Positions 8,423-18,113 of a DNA stretch of 64,000 nt are shown here, in pieces; within the stretch, counting starts at the first letter, position 1; every line of letters begins with the position of its first letter. The notes under the pieces are model-generated. The model had not been told where the DNA came from. It searched no databases and worked only from the letters and a program-made list of their open reading frames with translations. The DNA comes from an uncultured Roseibium sp. (lineage in GTDB: Bacteria; Pseudomonadota; Alphaproteobacteria; Rhizobiales; Stappiaceae): the NCBI RefSeq assembly GCF_963675985.1, contig NZ_OY780958.1, positions 1,984,001-2,048,000 on the forward strand, read 5' to 3'. The position numbers and the translations under genes were made by a program.

Positions 8423-9978
8423 TCACTCCCACTCGATCGTTCCCGGAGGTTTCGACGTGATGTCATAAGTGACGCGGTTGATGCCCTTCACCTCGTTTAT
8501 GATCCGGGTTGCGGTCTCGCCAAGAAACTCGTGGCTAAAAGGATAGTAATCCGCCGTCATGCCGTCGACGCTGGTCACCGCGCGCAGGGCGCAGGCATAG
8601 TCATAGGTCCGCCCGTCACCCATGACCCCAACGGTGCGCACCGGAAGGATCGCAACGAAGGCCTGCCAGATCTCATCATACAGGCCGTGCTTGCGGATCT
8701 GGTCGATGTAGACCGCATCGGCCTGACGCAGAATATCCAGCTTGTCGTGAGTGATCTCGCCGGGGCAGCGGATCGCGAGCCCAGGTCCGGAAAGGGATGG
8801 CGTCCGATGAAACTCTCCGGCAGGCCGAGTTCACGGCCAAGCGCCCTCACCTCGTCCTTGAACAATTCGCGCAGGGGTTCGACCAGTTTCAGGCCCATCT
8901 TTTCCGGCAGACCACCCACATTGTGGTGCGACTTGATCGTCACCGACGGGCCGCCGGAGAAACTGACGCTTTCGATCACGTCCGGATAGAGCGTGCCCTG
9001 AGCCAGGAACTCGGCGCCGTCGATCTCATTGGCGTGTTTCTGGAACACGTCGATGAAAAGCCGACCGATGATCTTGCGCTTGGTTTCCGGGTCGGACTGG
9101 CCCTCGAGCTCACCGAGGAACAACTCACTCTCATCCGCGTGAATGAGCGGGATGTTATAATGGTCCCGGAACATGCTGACGACCTCGTCGGCCTCGTTCA
9201 GGCGCAGCAAGCCATGGTCGACGAAGACGCAGGTCAACTGGTCGCCGATCGCTTCGTGGATCAAGACCGCCGCCACCGAGCTATCCACGCCGCCGGACAG
9301 GCCGCAGATAACCTTCTTGTCGCCGACCTGTTCGCGGATCTTGGCTATGGCATCTTCACGATAGGCGCCCATGGTCCAGTCACCGGTGAAGCCCGCGATC
9401 TTGACAAAGTTCTCGTAGAGCTTTCGCCCGTTCGGCGTGTGATGCACTTCCGGATGGAACTGAACCGCATAGAAATGGCGCGACGGATCAGCGGTGATCG
9501 CGAAGGGGGCGTTCGGAGAGGTGCCGTAGACTTCGAAACCCGCCGCGATCTCGCTGACGTGATCACCGTGGCTCATCCAGACCTGCTCGCGCTCGTCTTC
9601 GAACCAGCCGTTCAGAAGATCCAGATTTTCGCCTTTGGGAACCACATAGGCCCGGCCGAACTCAGCCGTCTTGTGTCCCCGCTCAACCTTGCCGCCAAGC
9701 ATCTGCATCATGGCCTGCTGGCCGTAGCAGATCCCCAGGATCGGAATACCCAGATCGAAAACGGAGCTCGGCGGCATGGGCGCGCCATCGTCGAAGACGG
9801 AGCACGGTCCACCGGAGAAAATCACCGCCTTGGGCGAAAACTCGGCCAGAAAGGCATCCGTGACGTTCTGATAGGGGTGGATTTCGCAGTAGACTTTCAG
9901 CTCACGCAGACGCCGGGCGATTAGCTGGGTGACTTGGGAGCCGAAATCGATGATCAGGAGACGGTCATGCTGGGTCAT
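8423..9978 (-). pseudogene. guaA: GMP synthase (glutamine-hydrolysing), interrupted by a one-base frameshift
   Basis: The gene encodes the enzyme that converts XMP to GMP with ATP and glutamine. The frame from 9978 shows the class I amidotransferase domain (LLIIDFGSQVTQLIARR, Cys in GICYGQQ, QFHPEVHHT) and the ATP pyrophosphatase P-loop (ICGLSGGVDSSVAA). After HPF the frame turns to unrelated sequence (PDLGSRSA). The expected C-terminus resumes in another frame, ending TVGVMGDGRTYDYACALRAV and SKPPGTIEWE at 8423. Reading the site, CCGGACC stands where CCGGGACC is needed, so one G is missing near 8787. Restoring it gives about 518 aa, the normal length. guaA is near-essential without guanine, so a sequencing error is as likely as a true mutation. 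Confidence 0.93.
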
Positions 9979-10205
9979 GGCAAGCTTCTAATGCGTTCCG
10001 GTGGGAAAATGAACCACCAATAACAACGGCTTTTCGCCTTTCTACCGGAAAAATACGGGATGAGCTCGACAGAATGGCATGACCGTACCAATCCCGCATC
10101 CGGACCGGCGTCAGTCACTCGAATCTTCCTGTTCTCGCGGGATCCTGACAAGTCATTGAGATGCGGTGGAGCTTATCGTCTCAGATCGGTATTTGCAGCC
10201 TATAA

Positions 10206-10859
10206 TCAATAGATAGGCAAGATAGCCGTCCAGCGTCCGTTCGTGTCGAAACACAGATCATCTTCCGGGTTACAAGGCGCCACGCGATGCTTCAAATCGT
10301 ACCGGAATAAAATCAGGTCCCCGATGTCGGAATAGTCCTCCACCTTCAGGACCTGCTCGCCTGAAGAGACGATTTCCGTGGCACCGACATCAAAATTCTT
10401 GCCTTTCTTGCTCAAATTCAGAATGAGCCCGTAATTCACCGGATAACGCGGATGTTGATGCCAATCGAAAAAACCGCCTCCTCTCGGATAATGGATGATC
10501 TGAATGCGTCTCGTTGCAGACGCGATCCGCTTCTCATCAGTCACGAATTTCGACTGAAAAGCCACCATCTCCTTGAACAAACTCTCTATCGGCGTACCGG
10601 AAAACTCGTTGTCAAAGTGGGTAAATTGTATGGTTCTGAAAATCCTGTCCGTCTCAACTTTACTCGGCAACACATCTATGGAGTAGAAAAACCCGTCTTC
10701 TTCTTTTCGATGGCTCAGGGTTTTCATTTTTTCGTGGCTTAGCCGAACGACATGCTTACAAAGGTCGCCACTCAAAAAATTCCGAACTACATAGATTTCG
10801 TTGTTGGAATAAGGCTTGATTTCATAGCCTTCTTTTTTCACCGCATTCACGTCGATCAT
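10206..10859 (-). CDS. 2-oxoglutarate/Fe(II) oxygenase-like protein
   Basis: The 217-aa protein has the double-stranded beta-helix pattern of 2OG oxygenases in its second half: RRIQIIHYPRGGGFFDWHQH (about 117-136), NYGLILNLSKKGKNFDVGAT, then GDLILFRYDLKHRVAPC with a distal His191 and Arg209. The usual proximal HxD is replaced by H134-x-H136 (WHQHPR), so metal binding may differ. The N-terminal half is rich in Lys, Glu and Asn. The stretch is visibly more AT-rich than its neighbours, which suggests transfer. I chose ATG 10859; an upstream TTG at 10889 would add ten residues. By family these enzymes hydroxylate peptides or small molecules. It stands alone between guaA and the TPR gene. Confidence 0.65.
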   Translation of the reverse strand: MIDVNAVKKEGYEIKPYSNNEIYVVRNFLSGDLCKHVVRLSHEKMKTLSHRKEEDGFFYSIDVLPSKVETDRIFRTIQFTHFDNEFSGTPIESLFKEMVAFQSKFVTDEKRIASATRRIQIIHYPRGGGFFDWHQHPRYPVNYGLILNLSKKGKNFDVGATEIVSSGEQVLKVEDYSDIGDLILFRYDLKHRVAPCNPEDDLCFDTNGRWTAILPIY

Positions 10860-11168
10860 GGAAGGTCCAGACCTTTTGCTTTCAAGCAACAGGAAACGTT
10901 GTTGAGAAACAATAACCCAAGACGCGGTCCTTCACATTCGCGATAGCTTTTGAAGTCACCGATTTCTTCGCCGCCATCCGGGAAAGGCACGCCCGAAGCA
11001 ATCCTTCGCCCTATTCCCTCCCCATCCGCTTGCAAGGATCGGCAGCAAGCGCCAAGAACCCGTTTGATAACCTGCGATTCGCTTTTGACGGTTTCCGATT
11101 GCGCTCCTAGGCTTGACATCATCAGTGGCGCCGAACCTCAGGTTTGCGCAAAATGTAAGGACAATTTC

Positions 11169-12230
11169 ATGACATCTTCGGCCAGGCGCGCCTTTGAACA
11201 TGCATTGTCCCTGGAACAGGCCGGAGATGGCGAGGCCGCGCTAGCCGCTTATCTGGAAGCGCTCGATCTGGCGCCTGACGACGTCGAAATCGCCTACCGG
11301 ACGGCAACCGCCCTGTTGCGTGCCGGTATGCTGGAAGAAGCGGCCTCCCAGCTCAGGCGAATCGTCTTCGCCGAACCGTCCCACACGGCGGCCCGGGCCA
11401 ACCTCGGAAACTGCCAGCTCCTGCTCGGCGACCTGACCAATGCCGAGCTCAATTTCCAGGAAGTCCTGGAAGACACGCCAGACAATCACAACGCGCTTTT
11501 CGGCCTGGCGACCGTCCGGTTGCAACAAGACAAGCCGCAAGAAGCCCTCGCCCCTGCGCAACGGCTCCTCGACCTTCTTCCAAACAGTGCGCCTGCCCAG
11601 ACGCTCTATGCCCAAAGTCGTGCCCGCGATCCGCAGCCGTCCGCGTCTATTGCAGCTTTCCGGAAAGCCCTTCACATCGATCCGGCCTATGTCCCGGCGC
11701 TCACCGGCCTGGCCGAAGTCCTGATCCGGGCGCGGCGTTTTAAGGAGGCCATTACGCTTGGAAAAGAAGCCATGGCGCTTCAGCCTGCCAATGCCGATAC
11801 ATACCGCATTGTCGCCAGCGCCCATCAAGCAGCCGGTGACTTTGCCACGGCACGCGACGTGCTTCTGAAGGCCCTGAGCCTGAGCCCGGGCGATGTCGAT
11901 GTCCTTGTACGCCTGAGCGTCGCGGGTCGGAAGCTGGAGGATTACGCGGCTGCCCTGCTGCATGCCTGGCAAGCCCACTCCAGGCAACCGGCCAGCAAGG
12001 AGGCCGGGAATGCGCTGGGTTCTGCGCTAGCCGCCTTGGGGCACCCCAAGGATGCCAAGGCCGTCCTGACCGCGATCGCCCAGAAGCGCCGGCTGGAACC
12101 GGACGTCGAAGGCCGTATCTCGGCCCTGTGTGCAGAGATCGAAGCACGCGAGCGCAGCGGAGGGGCCGCAGCGGAGACCGTTCCGGCCGAACCATCCGCT
12201 CCGGACACAGACGAAGAAGAAAAGGAATAG
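11169..12230 (+). CDS. Tetratricopeptide-repeat protein
   Basis: A 353-residue protein made almost wholly of TPR-type helical pairs, with no signal peptide or membrane segment from the chosen start. Repeats of about 34 residues are seen as ALSLEQAGDGEAALAAYLEA, RIVFAEPSHTAARANLGNCQ, NFQEVLEDTPDNHNALFGLA, FRKALHIDPAYVPALTGLAE, GKEAMALQPANADTYRIVAS and LLKALSLSPGDVDVLVRLSV. It ends in an acidic tail (DTDEEEKE). AAGGA at 11157 precedes the ATG at 11169; the open frame extends upstream but without support. TPR proteins are scaffolds, and no partner is evident. It converges on rsmB with a 6-bp gap. Confidence 0.85.
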   Translation: MTSSARRAFEHALSLEQAGDGEAALAAYLEALDLAPDDVEIAYRTATALLRAGMLEEAASQLRRIVFAEPSHTAARANLGNCQLLLGDLTNAELNFQEVLEDTPDNHNALFGLATVRLQQDKPQEALAPAQRLLDLLPNSAPAQTLYAQSRARDPQPSASIAAFRKALHIDPAYVPALTGLAEVLIRARRFKEAITLGKEAMALQPANADTYRIVASAHQAAGDFATARDVLLKALSLSPGDVDVLVRLSVAGRKLEDYAAALLHAWQAHSRQPASKEAGNALGSALAALGHPKDAKAVLTAIAQKRRLEPDVEGRISALCAEIEARERSGGAAAETVPAEPSAPDTDEEEKE

Positions 12231-12236
12231 GCCTCT

Positions 12237-13529
12237 TCAGCCCGTTCTTTCCATCAGCGCCAAAAAGAAACCATCGGTTTGCGTCGTCGCCGGGGTCAGC
12301 AGGATGTCCCCCCGGTCGTTGGCATAAGCCGGTTCGGCAACACCCGGCAGGCGCGCGCGCCATGTCTCCAGAGCCGAGACAGGAGTGAAACCTGCATTCT
12401 CCGATAGAAACCAGGTGATCTGGTCGGCATTTTCCTCGGGCAACAGCGAGCAGGTCACATATGCGATCCGTCCGCCCGGCTTGACGTATTGAGACGCGTT
12501 GACAAGAACCTTACGCTGATCCTCGATGCGATCCGTCAGCGCCTTTTCTGACAGGCGCCACTTGGAGTCCGGCCGCCTGCGCCAGACACCCGTTCCGGTG
12601 CAAGGCGCATCGACGAAGACAAGATCCATCTCGCCGGCGAGGGACTCAAGCCCCGCGCTTTTGGGGTCGCGAACCTGGACATTTCGTGCGCCGGCCCTCT
12701 GCAACCGTTCATGGATCGGTGCCAGTCGCAAGCGGTCCGCATCATAGGCGTAGATCTGGCCGCGGTTTTCCATCCGAGCCGCAAGCGCCAACGTCTTGCC
12801 GCCGCCGCCGGCGCAATAGTCAAGCACCTGCATTCCCGGCTCCGGCCCCGCCAGCAGCGAAACCAGTTGGCTCGCCTCATCCTGGAGTTCGAACCAGCCC
12901 TTGCGGTAGCCTTCCTCCGCCTGCACATGCGGCATGCGCGCAGCACCCGGCTTCGGCGCGATCCGCATGCCGACAGGCGACAACGGACAGGCCACGGCGC
13001 CTACATGCGCAAGGCGTTTGAGAAGCTTTTCCCGCTCCGATCTCAATGTATTGACCCGCAGGTCGATCGGCGCCCGGGCGGCAAGCGCCTGGCCTTCGGC
13101 AATCGCGTTCACTCCGAACACCTGCCGGAAACGAGACCAGAGCCATTCGGGAACATCGGCAGCCGCAGCGCCTTCCACCGGCTGCACCGGCTCGCCCGCG
13201 AGACTTGTCCGTTCCGCATCGCTCAAGGCTTCCGGGGCATGCTGATCTTCGGACAGGACAGTCTCCAGCCTTTCCAGGCCGATCTGCCACGTAAGCGCAT
13301 AAGTCGCCAGCGCCAACAGACGCGGACTGTCCGATCCAACCCGGCAAGCAAGGCTCGCCTTATGGCGCAGGGCATCGAAAACCAGGTTGCCGATGACCGT
13401 CCGGTCTCCGGAGCCGGCAAACCGGTGCGCGGTCCCCCAGTCCTTCAAGGCATGCTGAACCGGGCGATGGCGGGTCTCGACCTCTTCGAGAACCTCAATT
13501 GCCGCAGATAGGCGTCCGCCATCCTTCAT
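12237..13529 (-). CDS. rsmB: RsmB/NOP-family 16S rRNA m5C methyltransferase
   Basis: The 430-aa protein fits RsmB (Fmu/Sun), which methylates a cytosine of 16S rRNA with SAM. An N-terminal NusB-like helical region (about 1-140) is followed by the Rossmann methyltransferase with VLDYCAGGGGKTLALAARM (SAM loop), MDLVFVDAPCTGTGVWRRRP (motif IV, Cys in PCTG) and GGRIAYVTCSLLPEENADQI (motif VI, catalytic Cys in TCS). Both cysteines of the m5C reaction are therefore present. It lies downstream of guaB on the same strand with a 51-bp gap, an association common in alphaproteobacteria. The N-terminal region is less conserved, so the exact target cytosine is assumed from the family. Confidence 0.88.
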   Translation of the reverse strand: MKDGGRLSAAIEVLEEVETRHRPVQHALKDWGTAHRFAGSGDRTVIGNLVFDALRHKASLACRVGSDSPRLLALATYALTWQIGLERLETVLSEDQHAPEALSDAERTSLAGEPVQPVEGAAAADVPEWLWSRFRQVFGVNAIAEGQALAARAPIDLRVNTLRSEREKLLKRLAHVGAVACPLSPVGMRIAPKPGAARMPHVQAEEGYRKGWFELQDEASQLVSLLAGPEPGMQVLDYCAGGGGKTLALAARMENRGQIYAYDADRLRLAPIHERLQRAGARNVQVRDPKSAGLESLAGEMDLVFVDAPCTGTGVWRRRPDSKWRLSEKALTDRIEDQRKVLVNASQYVKPGGRIAYVTCSLLPEENADQITWFLSENAGFTPVSALETWRARLPGVAEPAYANDRGDILLTPATTQTDGFFLALMERTG

Positions 13530-13580
13530 AAAAAACTCCAGCCAGTCATCGGTAATCTGGTCGATGACACGGATAAGGTA

Positions 13581-15083
13581 TTACACATTCGACGGGTAAT
13601 TGGGGCTCTCGCGCGTGATCGTCACATCATGCGCATGGCTCTCGCGAAATCCGGCCCCGGAAATGCGCACGAACCGCGCCCTTTCCTGAAATTCGGAAAT
13701 CGTCTTGCCGCCCACATATCCCATCGCCGCGCGCAGACCACCTGCCAGCTGGTGCAGCACGCTCGACAACGGCCCCTTATAGGGCACCTGCCCCTCGATT
13801 CCTTCCGGTACGAGCTTCAGCGTATCGCGCACTTCCGCCTGGAAGTACCGATCCGCGGAACCGCGCGCCATGGCGCCGACCGACCCCATGCCCCGGTAGG
13901 ACTTGTAGGAACGTCCCTGGTGAAGATAGACCTCACCCGGGCTTTCCTCAGTGCCGGCCAGCAGAGACCCGACCATCACGGAGGATGCACCAGCGGCGAT
14001 CGCCTTGGCAAGGTCGCCGGAATATTTGATTCCACCGTCGGCCACGACCGGAATGTCGTGCTTGTTGGCTTCTTCCACCGATTCCAGGATCGCGGTCAGC
14101 TGCGGGACACCGACACCGGCCACGATCCGCGTGGTACAGATCGAACCGGGACCAATCCCGACCTTGACCGCATCCGCTCCAGAATCGATCAGGGCCTTGG
14201 TGGCCTCTGATGTCGCCACGTTGCCGGCAAGCACCTGAACGGAATTCGACAGGGTCTTGACCTTGGACACCATCTCCAGGACGCGCGCGGAGTGACCGTG
14301 CGCAGTGTCAACGACGACCATGTCGACACCGGCATCCACGAGACGTTCGGCCCGCGCCATACCCTCATCGCCGACGCTGGTTGCGGCCGCGACACGCAGC
14401 CGGCCCTGATCGTCCTTGGACGCATTGGGATTCAGCTTGGCTTTTTCCATGTCCTTGACGGTGATGAGGCCGATGCAGTTGTTGTCGCCGTCGACCACCA
14501 GCAGCTTTTCGATGCGGTGCTGATGCAGCAAGCGCTTGGCTTCTTCCTGGCTGACACCGTCGGAAACGGTGACCAGGTCCTCCCGGGTCATCAGTTCATA
14601 AACCTTCTGACCCGGATTGGAGGCAAAGCGCACATCGCGGTTGGTGAGGATCCCGACCAGCCGCCCTGTATGCTGTCCGCCTTGCCCGCCGTTTTCCACC
14701 ACCGGCACGCCCGAGATGCCGAACCGCTCCATTAGGTCCAAGGCATCCTGCAATGTCGCGTCCGGACCGATCACCAGCGGGTTGACGACCATGCCGGATT
14801 CGAACTTCTTGACCATGCGAACCTCTTCGGCCTGCTGGTCGAGCGACAGATTGCGGTGGATGACGCCGATCCCTCCGGCCTGGGCCATGGCGATCGCAAG
14901 ACGGCCTTCGGTGACCGTATCCATTGCCGACGAAAGAATCGGCAGATTGAGAACAATATCCTTGGTGACGCGGGAGCGCAGATCCGTCTGACCCGGCATG
15001 ACTTCCGAATGTCCGGGAATCAGCAGGACATCATCAAAGGTGAGCGCTTCCATCCCGGTCGACGGGACAAAGAATGAGGCCAT
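13581..15083 (-). CDS. guaB: Inosine-5'-monophosphate dehydrogenase
   Basis: This 500-aa enzyme oxidises IMP to XMP with NAD, the committed step to guanine nucleotides, feeding the guaA product in the same window. It shows the N-terminal barrel start ALTFDDVLLIPGHSEVMPGQ, two inserted CBS domains (about 95-215), VVDTAHGHSARVLEMVSKVK, the catalytic loop VGIGPGSICTTRIVAGVGVP with the active Cys, and the flap GMGSVGAMARGSADRYFQ. The start at 15083 (MASFFVP) has AGGGGGA eight bases upstream; a longer frame to 15125 is open but unsupported. The 196-bp space upstream probably holds its promoter. Confidence 0.96.
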   Translation of the reverse strand: MASFFVPSTGMEALTFDDVLLIPGHSEVMPGQTDLRSRVTKDIVLNLPILSSAMDTVTEGRLAIAMAQAGGIGVIHRNLSLDQQAEEVRMVKKFESGMVVNPLVIGPDATLQDALDLMERFGISGVPVVENGGQGGQHTGRLVGILTNRDVRFASNPGQKVYELMTREDLVTVSDGVSQEEAKRLLHQHRIEKLLVVDGDNNCIGLITVKDMEKAKLNPNASKDDQGRLRVAAATSVGDEGMARAERLVDAGVDMVVVDTAHGHSARVLEMVSKVKTLSNSVQVLAGNVATSEATKALIDSGADAVKVGIGPGSICTTRIVAGVGVPQLTAILESVEEANKHDIPVVADGGIKYSGDLAKAIAAGASSVMVGSLLAGTEESPGEVYLHQGRSYKSYRGMGSVGAMARGSADRYFQAEVRDTLKLVPEGIEGQVPYKGPLSSVLHQLAGGLRAAMGYVGGKTISEFQERARFVRISGAGFRESHAHDVTITRESPNYPSNV

Positions 15084-15279
15084 TGCCAATTCCCCCTGGG
15101 CTAGTGGGCATGAGTTAATGAGCATGTGCGACGCAGGAATGGTGAAGTTCCTGCATCTGACGATTCGCTTCGGCTTTGCCGGAGAAGTTGGCGCGGGTCA
15201 ATAACATGCAGGTGACAGGAAGAAAAGCCCCTGCCGCGCGAAACCGGCAGCAAGTTTGCCGCAGCCGGGAGATCGAAAG

Positions 15280-15993
15280 CTACTCGCGTTCGTCTTCCTC
15301 ACTCATGCCGCGGAATCCCTTGGCGATCACATAAAGCTCAGGGCTTTCCTTGCGGCTGGCCGGCGGCTTGATGTGGGAAACGCTCTTGAATTCACGCTTC
15401 AGGTCGGCAAGCAACGCGTTTTCCGTGCCGCCGCGGAAGACCTTGGCAAGGAAGGAACCGCCCGGCACCAGATTGTGGCGGGCAAAATCGATGGCGATCT
15501 CGAAGAGATGGGTCGTGCGCAGATGGTCCGTCTGACGATGACCGGTCGTCGGCGCCGCCATATCGGAGAGAACCACATCCGGCTTGTGTCCGCCGAGCGC
15601 CTCGATCAACGCGTCGGGCGCATCGTCGTCAAGGAAATCCTTTTTCAGGAAAACTGCGCCGCGCACGTGGTCCATGTCGAGATAGTCGATCCCGACGACC
15701 TTCGGCGCGTCCACGCTCGATTGCACGCGCTCCCCCGCGACCTGGCACCAGCCGCCGGGAGCAGCCCCCAGATCGACCACCCTGTAGCCGGGTTTGAGGA
15801 GCCTGTGCTTGTCGTCGATCTCGATCAGCTTGTAGGCCGCACGCGACCGGTAGCCGTCGGCCTTCGCCCGGCGGACATACGGATCGTTCAGTTGCCGCTG
15901 CAGCCAGCGGGTGGAGGATTCGCGCCGGCCGGCCGCGGTTTTCACGCGTACGCTCAGACCCCGGTCGCCGGATCCCCGTTTTGATCGGCTCAT
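15280..15993 (-). CDS. rlmE: 23S rRNA 2'-O-ribose (Um2552) methyltransferase
   Basis: A 237-aa RrmJ/FtsJ-type SAM methyltransferase that modifies the A-loop of 23S rRNA during 50S maturation. Seen are RAAYKLIEIDDKHRLLKPGY with the first catalytic Lys, VVDLGAAPGGWCQVA (SAM site), VVLSDMAAPTTGHRQTDHLR (catalytic Asp) and LVPGGSFLAKVFRGG (catalytic Lys). These make up the K-D-K-E set with the C-terminal ELYVIAKGF. The start at 15993 has AGAGG seven bases before it and overlaps the stop of the upstream Ppx-like gene as ATGA, so the two are translationally coupled. The basic N-terminus (MSRSKRGSGDRG) suits rRNA binding. Confidence 0.95.
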   Translation of the reverse strand: MSRSKRGSGDRGLSVRVKTAAGRRESSTRWLQRQLNDPYVRRAKADGYRSRAAYKLIEIDDKHRLLKPGYRVVDLGAAPGGWCQVAGERVQSSVDAPKVVGIDYLDMDHVRGAVFLKKDFLDDDAPDALIEALGGHKPDVVLSDMAAPTTGHRQTDHLRTTHLFEIAIDFARHNLVPGGSFLAKVFRGGTENALLADLKREFKSVSHIKPPASRKESPELYVIAKGFRGMSEEDERE

Positions 15994-17624
15994 GATTTGC
16001 CTCTTTGACGGCCTGTTTGCCGGCCGTTCGTTTTTCTTCTCGACCACACACCATCGGCGGCCATCAGTTCTGTCAGAATGCCTTCGCGCAGTCCGCGATC
16101 GGCAACGCGCAGCCTGGAGCAGCTCCAGCGGCGGCGGATCGCCTCCAGAATGGCGCAGCCGGCAAGCACGAGATCGGCACGATCCGCGCCGATACAAGGG
16201 TTCTCGACGCGCTCTTCGTAGGGCATGTCGCGCAGGCGATCAATCATGGCGCCAACCTGGGTGTTCTCCAGCCAGGCTCCATCGACCCTCCTGCGATCAT
16301 AGCGCTTCAAGCCGAAATGGACACCTGCAAGGGTCGTCACCGTTCCTGAGGTGCCTAACATATGCACCCGGCCCGAAGAAATCGCCGCCGTCAGTTCCTC
16401 CCCCAGGCTGAAAGCCGCCAGATGCTCCGCCGCATCGGACACCATGGCCTCGAAGATATCCGGAGTAACGTGCACACCACCGTGACGTTCTGCGAGATTG
16501 ACGACGCCGACCGGCAAGGAAATCCAGGACCGGATAAAGCGTGTGAGGGCATAACCGCGCGCGCCGCAGCGGTTGCGCAGGTCAAGCCAGACGATTTCCG
16601 AAGACCCGCCGCCGATATCGAACAGAATGACGCCTTCGGCCTCCTGGTCGACCAGCGATACGCATCCTGCTACGGCAAGCCGGGCTTCGGTTTCCCGATT
16701 GACGATTTCAAGCGCAAGCCCGGTTTCCGCCTGAACGCGCGCAATGAAGTCCTCTCCATTTTCGGCCGCCCGGCAGGCTTCGGTGGCGATCAGCCGCGAC
16801 CGTTCCACGCCCCGTTCGGCCAACTTTCGGTGGCAGTTGGCGAGCGCATCGATCGCCCGATCCATTGCCGCATCACCCAGACGTTTGTGCGCTCCGACCC
16901 CCTCGCCTAGCCGGACAATCCTCGAATAGGCATCGACGACCCGGAAACCGCGCTCCTCGGGCCGCGCAATCAGCAAACGGCAGTTGTTGGTTCCAAGATC
17001 CAGCGCGGCATAGAGCTTGCGGTTGTCGTGACGGGTGACCGGATTCCGGCTTCGGTTCACCACGCCGGATCTTGGCGCACGACCGCGACCCTCTGGCTGG
17101 TTCTTCCCGTGAACCGACCTTCTGCGGCCGGGTCTGGACGACTGCGGATGGGCTCCGTTCGCGGTGGCAGCCGGCGGATCCTCTAACCTGCGGGAATCAT
17201 CGTCTACCGGATTATCCCGGGTGGCGATCCTCTCGGCCGTTTCCCGGCTAACTCCCCCATTCTTGCCACCACGCTTGCGGTTGCGCCGGCGTTTTGCCTT
17301 CTGGCCCTTTGCGCTTGCCGGACCGTCGGCCGAACCCTGCCCGTCCGCGCGCACGTTCTCTCTCCCCTGCAAACCGCCGTTTGCAGGACTGGTCTTTGCC
17401 TGAAGTGCCGATGCGAAGCCGGAATCCGCCTGTCCGCTGGAGGCTGCCGCTGCTGGCGGAGCGGGACTTTGAGCCCCGTTTTCCGCCGCGCTGTGCATCT
17501 TGCCGCCACGCCGCCTGCGTCGCCGGCGTTTGGACCGCGTTTGCGCCTTGAGGGCGCTGTCGATTCCGGACGCATCAGGGGCACCGCGCCCGGTATCGGG
17601 CGGTTCCTGACCTGACTGTGTCAC
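15990..17624 (-). CDS. Ppx/GppA-family phosphatase with a long basic N-terminal extension
   Basis: The C-terminal part (about residues 203-525) is a Ppx/GppA actin-fold domain: YAALDLGTNNCRLLIARP, catalytic region RLIATEACRAAENGEDFI, GVILFDIGGGSSEIVWL and MLGTSGTVTTLAGV. Family members hydrolyse exopolyphosphate or pppGpp. The first 200 residues are unusual: low complexity, Pro/Ala/Gly-rich, with two Arg/Lys clusters, KRRRRRRRGGK (32-42) and KRRRNRKRGGK (111-121), and a repeated SALxAxT motif (23-29, 72-78). The extension is RNA-binding in character. A GTG at 17624 with AAAGG upstream is the best start. The gene overlaps rlmE by 4 bp, so an RNA-linked role is plausible. Confidence 0.88.
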   Translation of the reverse strand: MTQSGQEPPDTGRGAPDASGIDSALKAQTRSKRRRRRRRGGKMHSAAENGAQSPAPPAAAASSGQADSGFASALQAKTSPANGGLQGRENVRADGQGSADGPASAKGQKAKRRRNRKRGGKNGGVSRETAERIATRDNPVDDDSRRLEDPPAATANGAHPQSSRPGRRRSVHGKNQPEGRGRAPRSGVVNRSRNPVTRHDNRKLYAALDLGTNNCRLLIARPEERGFRVVDAYSRIVRLGEGVGAHKRLGDAAMDRAIDALANCHRKLAERGVERSRLIATEACRAAENGEDFIARVQAETGLALEIVNRETEARLAVAGCVSLVDQEAEGVILFDIGGGSSEIVWLDLRNRCGARGYALTRFIRSWISLPVGVVNLAERHGGVHVTPDIFEAMVSDAAEHLAAFSLGEELTAAISSGRVHMLGTSGTVTTLAGVHFGLKRYDRRRVDGAWLENTQVGAMIDRLRDMPYEERVENPCIGADRADLVLAGCAILEAIRRRWSCSRLRVADRGLREGILTELMAADGVWSRRKTNGRQTGRQRGKS

Positions 17625-17911
17625 GTTTCAGCCTTTCGGCACGAAGCCGGACCGCAAGCGCTCCGCCCCATGCATATCTTTCGTTGGTGAAACTGTAACA
17701 GGTTGTCTGTGCGGCGAAAAGCGTCAGATTTTAATAAAGAGGCATATGGCTCCGGCACAAACGTGACGATGAGACCCGGCACTTGAAAAATGCATCTGCC
17801 CTGTTGCATCCTGCCCCAAGTTGGATATATACGCTGCCTACACAACGTTGGCGCCTTGACCCGCTCGGGTCGAAACCGCCTACAGCGCCTCGACGCATTT
17901 GGCGCTTCTGT

Positions 17912-17985
17912 TGGGGAATAGGTTAACGGTAGACCCGCGGACTCTGACTCCGTTAGTCCTGGTTCGAATCCAGGTTCCCCAGCCA
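17912..17985 (+). tRNA. tRNA-Gln (anticodon CTG)
   Basis: The acceptor stem TGGGGAA (17912-17918) pairs perfectly with TTCCCCA (17975-17981), followed by G and an encoded CCA. The anticodon arm GCGGA-CTCTGAC-TCCGT has a 7-base loop with anticodon CTG, reading CAG (Gln). The T-arm CTGG-TTCGAAT-CCAG is canonical. A truncated integrase starts 129 bp downstream, so the 3' end probably served as an attachment site. Confidence 0.95.
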
Positions 17986-18113
17986 ATTTTTCCGTAAGTC
18001 ATTGATATTATGCTGCTCCGATCCATAACGGATCGGCTGATTTCGGCTATTCGTCCAACTGGACCCCGGAAGTTTTGCGCGTCGTTGCGACTTCCCCGGC
18101 ACGGAATTGGGTT

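Noticed and set aside
7343..8989. 548-codon open frame on the plus strand
   Set aside because: It lies opposite the SGNH-like gene and guaA, has no family-like sequence and is explained by GC-rich codon use of the minus-strand genes.
8797..9924. 375-codon plus-strand frame
   Set aside because: Antisense shadow of guaA.
15084..15279. Purine riboswitch before guaB
   Set aside because: I see no conserved three-way junction or terminator; the space looks like an ordinary promoter region.
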